Position numbers and translations under genes: made by a program. The notes under the pieces are model-generated. The model searched no databases and was not told the DNA's origin. It saw nothing but the letters and a program-made list of their open reading frames with translations. Below are positions 36,177 to 44,293 of a stretch of 64,000 nt of DNA, piece after piece (positions within the stretch are counted from its first letter, which is position 1; the number at the start of each line of letters is the position of its first letter). The DNA is from Lachnospiraceae bacterium (GTDB lineage Bacteria; Bacillota; Clostridia; Lachnospirales; Lachnospiraceae): contig SVFT01000001.1 of the NCBI GenBank assembly GCA_015056735.1, forward strand, positions 484,613 through 548,612, in the 5' to 3' direction.

Positions 36177-36205
36177 TTGCGCGGAAATGGGGTTTGTGCT
36201 ATACT
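36177..36205 (+). promoter_or_regulatory. Promoter of thrC
   Basis: TTGCGC (36177-36182), 17-base spacer and TATACT (36200-36205). It is back-to-back with the minus-strand promoter at 36136-36165; the two -35 boxes are only 11 bases apart and could share regulation. Confidence 0.65.
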
Positions 36206-36260
36206 AATGGTCGTTTATTGAAGCGCACTTGTGTATAAGGAAAGATGAAAGGATAATGTG

Positions 36261-37751
36261 ATGGAGATTAAGTATAAGAGTACCAGATCAGACAGTGCAC
36301 CGATCACGGCATCGCAGGCGATCTTAAAAGGCCTTGCGGATGACGGCGGTCTTTTTCTGCCGACCGCTGTTCCGACACTGGAAAAAAGCTTGAAAGAGCT
36401 TTCCGAAATGGACTATCGCGGGATCGCATATGAAGTCATGAAACTGTTTTTTACAGACTTCACGGAGGATGAGCTGAAAGCCTGCATTGCGAATGCATAC
36501 GACGAGAAGTTTGATACCGAAGTGATCGCACCGCTTTCGGAAGTGCAGGGGACATATTTCCTCGAGCTGTTCCATGGCGCTACCATCGCATTTAAAGATA
36601 TGGCACTTTCCATTCTGCCGCACCTGATGACGACTGCCGCAAAGAAGAATCATGTTACGAACGACATCGTGATCCTTACAGCGACGAGCGGCGATACCGG
36701 CAAAGCGGCTCTTGCCGGCTTTGCGGATGTAAAGGGTACGAAGATCGTCGTATTCTATCCCAAGAACGGCGTCAGCCCGATCCAGGAGAAGCAGATGGTG
36801 ACCCAGAAGGGGGACAATACATTCGTTGTGGGCATTCATGGCAACTTTGACGATGCGCAGACGGGTGTCAAGAAGATCTTTGGTGACAAAGCTGTTGCCG
36901 AGAAGCTTGATAAGGCGGGATTCCAGTTTTCATCCGCCAACTCCATCAACATCGGGCGTCTTTTCCCGCAGGTCGCTTACTACGTATATGCCTACTGCAT
37001 GCTTTTGAAAGAAGGAAAGATCGCAGACGGCGAGAAAGTCAACTTTACCGTTCCGACCGGCAACTTCGGCAATATCCTTGCCGCTTACTATGCAAACAAG
37101 ATCGGTGTACCGGTTCACAAGCTGATCTGTGCATCGAATGACAATAAGGTTCTGTTCGATTTCTTTCAGAGCGGTACCTATGATAAGAACCGTGATTTTA
37201 TCCTGACAACATCCCCGTCCATGGATATTCTGATCTCGAGTAACTTAGAGCGTCTGATCTATCTGATCGGCGGTGAGGATGCGGATGCAAATGCAGCGCT
37301 TATGGCACAGCTGTCCAAGGAGGGCAGGTACACGATCACGGATAAGATGAAAGAGGAGCTTGCCATGTTTGAGGCAGGCTACTCAACAGAAGAGCAGACT
37401 GCCTCAAAGATCAGGGCTTTATACGAAGATACCGGCTATGTGATCGATCCGCACACAGCAGTTGCTGCCTATGTTTATGATGCGTACAAAAAGCGCACAG
37501 GCGATACAACAAAGACTGTGATCGCATCTACGGCCAGCCCGTTCAAATTTACCAGAAGCGTCATGACGGCGATCGATGCAAAGTACGATTCGATGGAGGA
37601 TTTTGCACTTGTGGATGAGCTGTCCGGCTTATCTACCGTAAAAGTTCCGCGTGCGATCGAAGAGATCCGTACTGCGCCCGTGCGTCACGACCATGTTTGC
37701 GAGAAAGGAGATATGCTTGGGGAGATCTACGGGTTCCTTGGCATTTCGTAA
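36261..37751 (+). CDS. thrC: Threonine synthase
   Basis: A 496-residue PLP enzyme forming threonine from O-phosphohomoserine, the long ThrC form. The PLP lysine is in GATIAFKDMALSILP; ATSGDTGKAALAGF and VPTGNFGNILAAYYA bind phosphate and substrate. KYKSTRSDSAPITASQAILK at the start is typical. I use ATG 36261 since the GTG at 36258 merely adds one residue. It has its own promoter. No other threonine genes are adjacent. Confidence 0.95.
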   Translation: MEIKYKSTRSDSAPITASQAILKGLADDGGLFLPTAVPTLEKSLKELSEMDYRGIAYEVMKLFFTDFTEDELKACIANAYDEKFDTEVIAPLSEVQGTYFLELFHGATIAFKDMALSILPHLMTTAAKKNHVTNDIVILTATSGDTGKAALAGFADVKGTKIVVFYPKNGVSPIQEKQMVTQKGDNTFVVGIHGNFDDAQTGVKKIFGDKAVAEKLDKAGFQFSSANSINIGRLFPQVAYYVYAYCMLLKEGKIADGEKVNFTVPTGNFGNILAAYYANKIGVPVHKLICASNDNKVLFDFFQSGTYDKNRDFILTTSPSMDILISSNLERLIYLIGGEDADANAALMAQLSKEGRYTITDKMKEELAMFEAGYSTEEQTASKIRALYEDTGYVIDPHTAVAAYVYDAYKKRTGDTTKTVIASTASPFKFTRSVMTAIDAKYDSMEDFALVDELSGLSTVKVPRAIEEIRTAPVRHDHVCEKGDMLGEIYGFLGIS

Positions 37752-37763
37752 GGACATATCATT

Positions 37764-38114
37764 ATGATCGGGAACGAATTCAATTTGCTGATCGACGGCA
37801 TGATCACGCTGGCCGGCTTTTTGCTTTGCAGGAATATGATGCAGATGAAGAAGAGCGGCAAGCTTGAAAAGGGATTCATGCTGGGCAAAAACTTCGATAT
37901 CTCCAATCCGAAGGATCCGGAAGGGTTCATTCGGTATATGTATTTGAAAACGATCGTACTAAGTGTACTTTTGATGGCGACAGGCGCGTTTCAGATCATC
38001 GCCGACTATACGGGCAGGTTTGGCCTCGTTTCGGGAGTCACGAGCTTTGTGCTGTTTGGTTTGATCATCGTGTATGCGTTCTTTGCGCGCCGTGCGCAGA
38101 AATTATATCTATGA
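37764..38114 (+). CDS. Small membrane protein of unknown function
   Basis: A 116-residue protein not recognised as a named family. Three membrane segments are apparent: about 8-24 (LLIDGMITLAGFLLC), 63-82 (TIVLSVLLMATGAFQII) and 90-108 (SGVTSFVLFGLIIVYAFF). The loop between the first two carries KNFDISNPKDPEGFIRYMY. AAGGA precedes the ATG. It follows thrC by 12 bases and ends just before a terminator, so it is probably the second gene of the thrC transcript. Confidence 0.75.
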   Translation: MIGNEFNLLIDGMITLAGFLLCRNMMQMKKSGKLEKGFMLGKNFDISNPKDPEGFIRYMYLKTIVLSVLLMATGAFQIIADYTGRFGLVSGVTSFVLFGLIIVYAFFARRAQKLYL

Positions 38115-38116
38115 TC

Positions 38117-38135
38117 TGCCGCATGCGGCATTTTT
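38117..38135 (+). terminator. Short terminator after the small membrane protein gene
   Basis: TGCCG-CATG-CGGCA palindrome directly followed by TTTTT. It lies 2 bases after the stop codon and just before the Shine-Dalgarno of prfC, so it may also tune prfC expression. Confidence 0.65.
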
Positions 38136-38151
38136 GAAAGAGGAGTTTGAT

Positions 38152-39747
38152 TTGGGAAAAGATTTATCACAGGAGATAGGACGCAGGCGTACGTTTGCGA
38201 TCATCTCACACCCCGATGCGGGTAAGACAACACTGACGGAGAAGTTTCTGCTTTACGGAGGGGCCATCAACCTGGCCGGCTCCGTTAAAGGAAAAGCCAC
38301 CGCAAGGCATGCGGTATCTGACTGGATGGAGATCGAGAAGGAAAGAGGTATCTCGGTTACTTCATCCGTTTTGCAGTTTGAATATGACAATTATTGCATC
38401 AATATCCTGGACACACCGGGCCATCAGGATTTCTCGGAGGATACATACAGGACACTGATGGCGGCTGATTCCGCTGTGATGGTCATCGACGCATCCAAAG
38501 GTGTTGAGGCACAGACGAGGAAGCTTTTCAAGGTCTGCGGCATGCGCGGCATCCCGATCTTTACTTTCATCAATAAGCTTGACCGCGAGGCGAACGATAC
38601 GTTCGATCTTTTGGATGAGATCGAGAAAGAACTCGGTATCGCCACCTGCCCGATCAATTGGCCGATCGGCTGCGGCAAGAACTTTAAAGGCGTGTATGAC
38701 CGCAAGACAGCAAATGTGATCACCTATGAAGATACACAGAAGGGTACCAAAGAAGGTGAGACAACAGTCATCCCGCTTTCCGACGAAGCGAATGCAGTCT
38801 CTTATATCGGCGATGAACTGTACGAGAAGCTGACGGGAGAGATCGAACTTTTGGACGGGGCCTCCGCTGAGTATGACCTTGATGCGATCCGCGCCGGCAA
38901 GCTGACGCCTGTATTTTTCGGGTCGGCGCTCACCAATTTCGGCGTGGAGATCTTCCTGAAATACTTCCTGGAGATGACGACAACTCCGCTTCCGCGTAAG
39001 TCTGATATCGGCATCATCGATCCGGTTGAGAACGACTTCAGCGCATTTGTTTTCAAGATCCAGGCGAATATGAACAAGGCGCATCGTGACAGGATCGCGT
39101 TCATGCGTATCTGCTCCGGCAAGTTTGATGCATCTGCCGAAGTCCGCCATGTACAGGGCGACAAGGTCCTTCGTCTCTCGCAGCCGCAGCAGATCATGGC
39201 AAGTGAACGTAAAGTCGTGGATGAAGCATATGCGGGCGATATCATCGGTGTGTTCGATCCGGGTATCTTTTCTATCGGGGATACGGTTTGCATGCCCAAA
39301 GAGAAGTTTGCCTACGAAGGCATCCCGACATTCGCGCCGGAACATTTTGCGCGCGTCCGTCAGGTCGATACGATGAAGCGTAAGCAGTTCGTGAAGGGTA
39401 TCACACAGATCGCACAGGAGGGTGCGATCCAGGTCTTCCAGGAATTTAAGACAGGTATGGAAGAGATCATTGTCGGCGTTGTCGGCGTATTGCAGTTTGA
39501 TGTTCTGAAGTTCCGACTCGAGAACGAATACAATGTTGAGATCCGCTTAGAGCCGCTTCCTTACGAGCATATCCGCTGGATCGAGAATCCGGATATCGAC
39601 CTCGATCGCCTGACAGGTACCTCCGACATGAAGAAAGTAAAGGATATGAAGGGGAACCCGCTTCTTTTATTTGTCAACGCCTGGAGCGTCGGCATGACCG
39701 TCGAACGTAACGCCGGTCTGGTCTTATCGGAATTCGGAAGGAATTAA
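38152..39747 (+). CDS. prfC: Peptide chain release factor 3
   Basis: A 531-residue RF3 GTPase that recycles RF1/RF2. G-domain motifs: ISHPDAGKTTLTEK (G1), ILDTPGHQDFSEDTYRTL (G3) and FINKLDREA (G4). Domains II and III run to the end. The start is TTG at 38152 with GAGGAG six bases upstream, giving GKDLSQEIGRRRTFAIISH; an in-frame ATG at 38074 inside the preceding gene has no support. The next gene's ATG follows the stop with no gap. Confidence 0.94.
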   Translation: MGKDLSQEIGRRRTFAIISHPDAGKTTLTEKFLLYGGAINLAGSVKGKATARHAVSDWMEIEKERGISVTSSVLQFEYDNYCINILDTPGHQDFSEDTYRTLMAADSAVMVIDASKGVEAQTRKLFKVCGMRGIPIFTFINKLDREANDTFDLLDEIEKELGIATCPINWPIGCGKNFKGVYDRKTANVITYEDTQKGTKEGETTVIPLSDEANAVSYIGDELYEKLTGEIELLDGASAEYDLDAIRAGKLTPVFFGSALTNFGVEIFLKYFLEMTTTPLPRKSDIGIIDPVENDFSAFVFKIQANMNKAHRDRIAFMRICSGKFDASAEVRHVQGDKVLRLSQPQQIMASERKVVDEAYAGDIIGVFDPGIFSIGDTVCMPKEKFAYEGIPTFAPEHFARVRQVDTMKRKQFVKGITQIAQEGAIQVFQEFKTGMEEIIVGVVGVLQFDVLKFRLENEYNVEIRLEPLPYEHIRWIENPDIDLDRLTGTSDMKKVKDMKGNPLLLFVNAWSVGMTVERNAGLVLSEFGRN

Positions 39748-41037
39748 ATGAAGAGAGCAGTTCTTTTACTGACGGCCTGCCTGGTTTTTTTGACGGCAGG
39801 CTGCTCTGATCAGTTTGTGCGGGACGGCCTTGATAAGGCCAGTCTCGACGATCTTACAAGCAGTATAGAAGAAGTAACGGACGATGCGATCCGTGCGGCG
39901 CAAAAGATCGCAGAAGATGGCGGAAAAGCAAAAGGCGGGTCTGCGGAAGAAGCCGCCGAAGCCGGATCAACAGAGACCGCGGATGCTTCGGAAGGACAAA
40001 AGGGCACAGGCGCTTCTTTACCGCTCCATCCTTCCGTGACGTATTATGCGTACAGTACGCTGGATCAAACGCATAAAACCGTCTACGATGAAGTCTATGC
40101 CTGCATCACATCGCATACGGAGACAACGGAAGTCTCCACGATCGATTCGGATGTTCTTGATACGGCATTTGAAGCTGTTTTGATGGATCATCCCGAGATC
40201 TTCTATACATCCGGCTATTCACACGAAAAAAGAAAAGAAGGAAACGGCGAGTGGAGACAGTTCATCTCCCCTGTATATGACTATGCGCAGGAGGTCGCGC
40301 TGGACCGCATGGAACGGATCGAGCGCAAGATCGATGGCATCCTTGCAGATGCGCCAAAGGAAGGCGATGATTACGATACGATCCGTTACTTCTACGAATA
40401 TGTCATTACGCACACGGATTATGTGTCTGATTGCCCGGACAACCAGAATATATGCTCTGTCTTTTTGGATGGGCAGTCTGTTTGCAGCGGTTATGCAAGA
40501 GCTCTTCAGTATCTTTTGCAGCGATCGGGCATTGAGGCAAGCGAAGTGAGCGGCAATGCTGCCGGAGAGACTCATGCGTGGGTGCTTGTGAAGTCTGACG
40601 GGGATTATTACTATGTCGATCCTACATGGGGAGATGATTCCTACGCTGGTGCCGCAAATATCGCGGGCTTCGACGGCACGATCCCGGAGATCAGCTATTC
40701 CTATCTCCTGGTATCGACGGAGGAGATCTCCAAGACGCACAGTTTTCGCTCACCCGTAAAACTGCCTGATTGCACGGCGACAAAAGATAACTACTACGTG
40801 CGGGAGAATGCTTTTTTTGCAAGTCCCGATGAAGAGAAGCTGCGGGCGCTTTTTGCAAAAGGATACAGCGAAGGACGTTCCTGCGTGGAGCTTAAGTGCG
40901 CGGACCTTGCGACCTATAATTATTTTAAGGAAAAACTGCTCACGGATCAGGCTGTCTTTGATTATCTCGCACCTGATCGGAAAAACGTTACCTACGGCGA
41001 GAATCCGAAGCTTTTCACATTGACCTTCTGGCTCTAG
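39748..41037 (+). CDS. Lipoprotein with transglutaminase-like protease domain
   Basis: A 429-residue exported lipoprotein. The lipobox is in the signal MKRAVLLLTACLVFLTAGCS. A low-complexity Ala/Glu/Ser/Gly linker (about 45-95) tethers a transglutaminase-like core. The triad is visible: Cys in SVCSGYARALQYLL (~249), His in ETHAWVLVK (~275) and Asp in YYVDPTWGD (~291). Such domains act as cysteine proteases or cross-linkers in the cell envelope; the substrate is unknown. The ATG abuts the prfC stop. The remaining N-terminal domain (about 100-240) matches the helical region typical of this family. Confidence 0.85.
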   Translation: MKRAVLLLTACLVFLTAGCSDQFVRDGLDKASLDDLTSSIEEVTDDAIRAAQKIAEDGGKAKGGSAEEAAEAGSTETADASEGQKGTGASLPLHPSVTYYAYSTLDQTHKTVYDEVYACITSHTETTEVSTIDSDVLDTAFEAVLMDHPEIFYTSGYSHEKRKEGNGEWRQFISPVYDYAQEVALDRMERIERKIDGILADAPKEGDDYDTIRYFYEYVITHTDYVSDCPDNQNICSVFLDGQSVCSGYARALQYLLQRSGIEASEVSGNAAGETHAWVLVKSDGDYYYVDPTWGDDSYAGAANIAGFDGTIPEISYSYLLVSTEEISKTHSFRSPVKLPDCTATKDNYYVRENAFFASPDEEKLRALFAKGYSEGRSCVELKCADLATYNYFKEKLLTDQAVFDYLAPDRKNVTYGENPKLFTLTFWL

Positions 41038-41051
41038 AGCGTGCTTTTTGC

Positions 41052-41080
41052 TATGCAAAATCCGGTGGCTTTGATATAAT
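41052..41080 (+). promoter_or_regulatory. Promoter of the asp23-nusB-recN operon
   Basis: An extended -10 (TGATATAAT, TATAAT at 41075-41080) with a weak TATGCA 17 bases upstream (41052-41057). Located about 60 bases ahead of the asp23 start. Confidence 0.6.
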
Positions 41081-41138
41081 AGAATGGATTATAGAGATCT
41101 ATGATCTAACGATCATTTTGATTATAAGGAGAACGATT

Positions 41139-41519
41139 ATGGATATGGATAACGAAAGAAACGGATACGTGATCGAGACCGGCGAGAGCATCGGTGAAGT
41201 CAAGATCGCAAATGACGTGGTGGCAATGATCGCCGGGCTTGCGGCTCTTGAGATCGACGGTGTCTATGCGATGAGCGGCAGAGCAAAGGATGCGATCCTG
41301 GGCAAAGTCGGTGTAAAGAATCTCGCGGCCGGCGCAAAGGTTACGGTTGAGAACGGTGTGGTTTCCGTAGAGATGTCTGTCATCCTGAAATACGGCTATA
41401 ACATTCCTGATACTTCCAAACAGATCCAGGAACGTGTGAAGTCCGCGATCGAAACGATGACCGGCCTGGAAGTTTCCGACGTCAACATTCATATCGCAGA
41501 CGTTAATATCGAGAAATAA
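41139..41519 (+). CDS. Asp23/Gls24 family envelope stress response protein
   Basis: A 126-residue Asp23 (YloU-like) protein. IGEVKIANDVVAMIAGLAAL, IDGVYAMSG and the late TGLEVSDVNIHIADVNIE define the family, linked to alkaline and envelope stress. The ATG at 41139 has AAGGAG eight bases upstream. It is first in a ten-gene operon that always carries it beside nusB in Clostridia. Confidence 0.92.
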   Translation: MDMDNERNGYVIETGESIGEVKIANDVVAMIAGLAALEIDGVYAMSGRAKDAILGKVGVKNLAAGAKVTVENGVVSVEMSVILKYGYNIPDTSKQIQERVKSAIETMTGLEVSDVNIHIADVNIEK

Positions 41520-41532
41520 GAGAGTTTTGAGT

Positions 41533-41976
41533 ATGAGTAAGAGAGAACAAAGAGAGCAGCTTTTTAAGCTGCTTTTCCGCGTAGAATTTAATGAAAGAGA
41601 CGAGATGCCTGAGCAGATCCGCCTGTTTACCGAGTCGGGTCTTCTGATCGATGAGAAGGATGTACCGCTTTCCGAAGAAGAGGCAGCTCTGATCAGCGGA
41701 AAATATGACAAGATCATGGTGCAGCTTGACCGTATTGATACGCTTCTTTCGGATAAGGCTGAGAAATGGTCGATCGACCGCATGGGCAAGGTAGAGCTTG
41801 CGATCCTCAGACTTGCCGTTTATGAGATCTGCTTTGATCCCCAGATCCCGATCGGGGTGGCGATCAATGAGGCGGTTGAGCTTGCCAAGAAATACGGCCA
41901 GGACAATGCGGGATCGTTTGTTAACGGCATCCTCGCCAAATTCAGCGATGAGGAGAAGATCAAAGAGGACGAATAG
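41533..41976 (+). CDS. nusB: Transcription antitermination factor NusB
   Basis: A 147-residue all-helical NusB that binds boxA of rRNA leader with NusE. REQREQLFKLLFRVEF near the start, WSIDRMGKVELAILRLAVYE in the middle and VAINEAVELAKKYG and FVNGILAKF at the end are typical. ATG 41533 was chosen over a TTG two codons upstream. Followed 8 bases later by xseA. Confidence 0.95.
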   Translation: MSKREQREQLFKLLFRVEFNERDEMPEQIRLFTESGLLIDEKDVPLSEEEAALISGKYDKIMVQLDRIDTLLSDKAEKWSIDRMGKVELAILRLAVYEICFDPQIPIGVAINEAVELAKKYGQDNAGSFVNGILAKFSDEEKIKEDE

Positions 41977-41984
41977 GACTACGG

Positions 41985-43190
41985 ATGAAAAGCGTTTATT
42001 CCGTCACACAGGTGAATTCCTACATTAAAAATATGTTCACGCAGGATTATCTGTTGCAGATGCTGAGCGTTCGCGGTGAAGTGAGCAACTGCAAGTATCA
42101 TTCCTCTGGACATATTTATTTTACGTTAAAGGACGAAAAGGGCCAGATCGCCTGCGTGATGTTTGCCGGCAGCCGCGGAGGCCTTCAGTTCGATATGCAG
42201 GAGGGCATGCAGGTCGTTGTATCGGGGACGGTTGATGTCTATCCGCGGGACGGCCGATACCAGCTCTATGCAAAGACGATCGAGCGCGACGGCGCAGGTG
42301 CACTGTTTGAAAAGTTTGAGGCGCTGAAGAGAGAACTCGAAGAATCCGGTATGTTCGCTCAGGAGTATAAGCAGCCGATCCCGCGCTATATCAGGACGCT
42401 GGGGGTTGTGACAGCGCCGACGGGCGCAGCTGTGCGCGATATCATCACGGTCACGAAAAGACGCAATCCTTACGTACAGATCATCCTCTATCCTGCGATC
42501 GTGCAGGGAGATGCAGCGCCGGAGAGTATCATTCGCGGTATTCATATGCTGGAGCGTTATGGTGTGGATGCCATGATCGTCGGGCGCGGCGGCGGATCGA
42601 TCGAAGACTTATGGGCATTTAACGACAGGCGTGTAGCGCAGGCGATCTTTGACTGCGGCGTGCCGATCATCTCCGCTGTGGGGCATGAAACGGATACGAC
42701 GATCGCAGACTTTGTGGCGGACCTTCGTGCAGCTACTCCGTCTGCGGCAGCGGAGCTCGCTGTCTTTGAATTTGCAAGACTCTCGGATACGCTCCGTGAA
42801 TATAAGCTTTCCTTAAACCGCGGCATGATGAGGAAGTGCGCTTCGTATCGCCTGAAAGCAGAGAAGTATCAGGCGCTGCTAAAAGCAGACAGCCCGATCT
42901 CGCGTATTCGGGCTAAGCGCATGCTCCTTTTGCAGCACGAAGAGCATCTGCAGGCTGCGATGAAGTCTCTGCTGTCTGACAGACGCAGCAAAGTACAGAT
43001 CTATGCAGGGCTCTTAAAAGGTCTGTCACCGCTTGATAAGCTGACCCAGGGCTTTTCATTTGTGACAGATGCTTCCGGTAAGGCAGTTACAGACATTACA
43101 GATATCAATATCGGGGATCCCTTGACGATCCATGTGAAGAACGGGATCCTGAAAGCGACCGTTACAGAGAAGGAGAGAGCAAAGCGATGA
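41985..43190 (+). CDS. xseA: Exodeoxyribonuclease VII large subunit
   Basis: A 401-residue XseA. The N-terminal OB-fold (YSVTQVNSYIKNMFTQD, VRGEVSNCKYHSSGHIYFTL) binds DNA, and the central catalytic region has GVVTAPTGAAVRDIITV, MIVGRGGGSIEDLWAFNDR and SAVGHETDTTIADFVADLRA. The C-terminal coiled coil contacts XseB. It degrades single-stranded DNA. Overlaps xseB by 4 bases. Confidence 0.96.
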   Translation: MKSVYSVTQVNSYIKNMFTQDYLLQMLSVRGEVSNCKYHSSGHIYFTLKDEKGQIACVMFAGSRGGLQFDMQEGMQVVVSGTVDVYPRDGRYQLYAKTIERDGAGALFEKFEALKRELEESGMFAQEYKQPIPRYIRTLGVVTAPTGAAVRDIITVTKRRNPYVQIILYPAIVQGDAAPESIIRGIHMLERYGVDAMIVGRGGGSIEDLWAFNDRRVAQAIFDCGVPIISAVGHETDTTIADFVADLRAATPSAAAELAVFEFARLSDTLREYKLSLNRGMMRKCASYRLKAEKYQALLKADSPISRIRAKRMLLLQHEEHLQAAMKSLLSDRRSKVQIYAGLLKGLSPLDKLTQGFSFVTDASGKAVTDITDINIGDPLTIHVKNGILKATVTEKERAKR

Positions 43191-43393
43191 AAGACGGACT
43201 GACATTGGAAGAAGCGTTTGACCGGCTGGACGACATCGTAAAACAGCTTGAGTCAGAGAATATCTCTCTGGAGGATGCGTTTCGTGATTATAAAGACGGG
43301 ATGGATCTTCTGAAATACTGTAACGATTCGATCGATGCGGTTGAAAAGAACGTGCTCAAGCTGAATGAAGAGGGTGAGACAGATGCCTTTTAA
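43187..43393 (+). CDS. xseB: Exodeoxyribonuclease VII small subunit
   Basis: A 68-residue helical hairpin, the regulatory subunit of exonuclease VII. LTLEEAFDRLDDIVKQLES and LEDAFRDYKDGMDLLKYC are signature stretches. ATGA overlap with xseA couples their synthesis, as required for a fixed subunit ratio. Overlaps the next gene's start by 11 bases. Confidence 0.94.
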   Translation: MKDGLTLEEAFDRLDDIVKQLESENISLEDAFRDYKDGMDLLKYCNDSIDAVEKNVLKLNEEGETDAF

Positions 43394-44279
43394 AGAAACA
43401 CTTGCTGAAAAAGTTTCCGCTATCGAAGCGGTGATCAGATCATATCTTCCGGAGGAAAAGGGCTTTCAGAAGACAGTACTCGAAGCGATGAATTATTCGG
43501 TGCTGGGAGGCGGCAAGAGACTCCGGCCGCTCTTAATGAGCGAGACATACAGAATGTTTGGCGGGAGCGGCAAGGAGATCGAGCCGTTCATGGCAGCGAT
43601 GGAAATGATGCATACATATTCGCTTGTACATGATGATCTTCCGGCAATGGATGATGATGATTACAGGCGCGGGCGCAAGACGACGCACGTTGTTTACGGC
43701 GAGGCGATGGGGATCCTTGCAGGCGATGCACTCCTGAACTTTGCGTTTGAGACGGCGGCAAAGGCATTCCCGCTTGCAGAAAACCCGCATAACGTCGCAC
43801 GAGCGCTTACTGTTTTTGCGCGTAAGGGCGGCATTTACGGCATGATCGGCGGACAGGTCGCAGACGTGGAGGCCGAGAAGACACCCGGCAGCGAGATGAC
43901 GGAAGAGAAGCTCCTTTTTATCCATGAACACAAAACGGCTGCGCTCATTCAAAGTGCGATGATGGTCGGTGCCATTCTCGCAGGTGCATCCGATGACGAT
44001 ACCCACAGGATCGAGCAGATCGGTTACAAGATCGGCATCGCCTTCCAGATCCAGGACGATATCCTGGATGTGACCGGCACGATGGATGAGCTTGGTAAGC
44101 CGATCGGTTCCGATGAAAAGAACGGCAAGAAGACATATGTGACATTCAAGGGACTTGACGGCGCGACCGAAGACCAGAAGCGCCTCTCCAAAGAAGCGAT
44201 CGAGGCATTGTCCTCTTTTGCCAATCGCAATCCTTTCCTTGAAGACCTTGTCGATTCATTGACGGGCAGACACAAATAG
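43383..44279 (+). CDS. ispA: Polyprenyl synthase (farnesyl diphosphate synthase type)
   Basis: A 298-residue trans-isoprenyl diphosphate synthase. The first Asp-rich motif is in LVHDDLPAMDDDDYRRG and the second in FQIQDDILDVTGT; GGGKRLRPLL binds isopentenyl diphosphate. Length and the DDxxxxD pattern match the eubacterial FPP synthases found next to dxs. The start at 43383 (MPFKETLAEK) overlaps xseB; an earlier ATG at 43365 was rejected. Product chain length (C15) is inferred. Confidence 0.92.
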   Translation: MPFKETLAEKVSAIEAVIRSYLPEEKGFQKTVLEAMNYSVLGGGKRLRPLLMSETYRMFGGSGKEIEPFMAAMEMMHTYSLVHDDLPAMDDDDYRRGRKTTHVVYGEAMGILAGDALLNFAFETAAKAFPLAENPHNVARALTVFARKGGIYGMIGGQVADVEAEKTPGSEMTEEKLLFIHEHKTAALIQSAMMVGAILAGASDDDTHRIEQIGYKIGIAFQIQDDILDVTGTMDELGKPIGSDEKNGKKTYVTFKGLDGATEDQKRLSKEAIEALSSFANRNPFLEDLVDSLTGRHK

Positions 44280-44293
44280 AAAGAAGAGAATAC

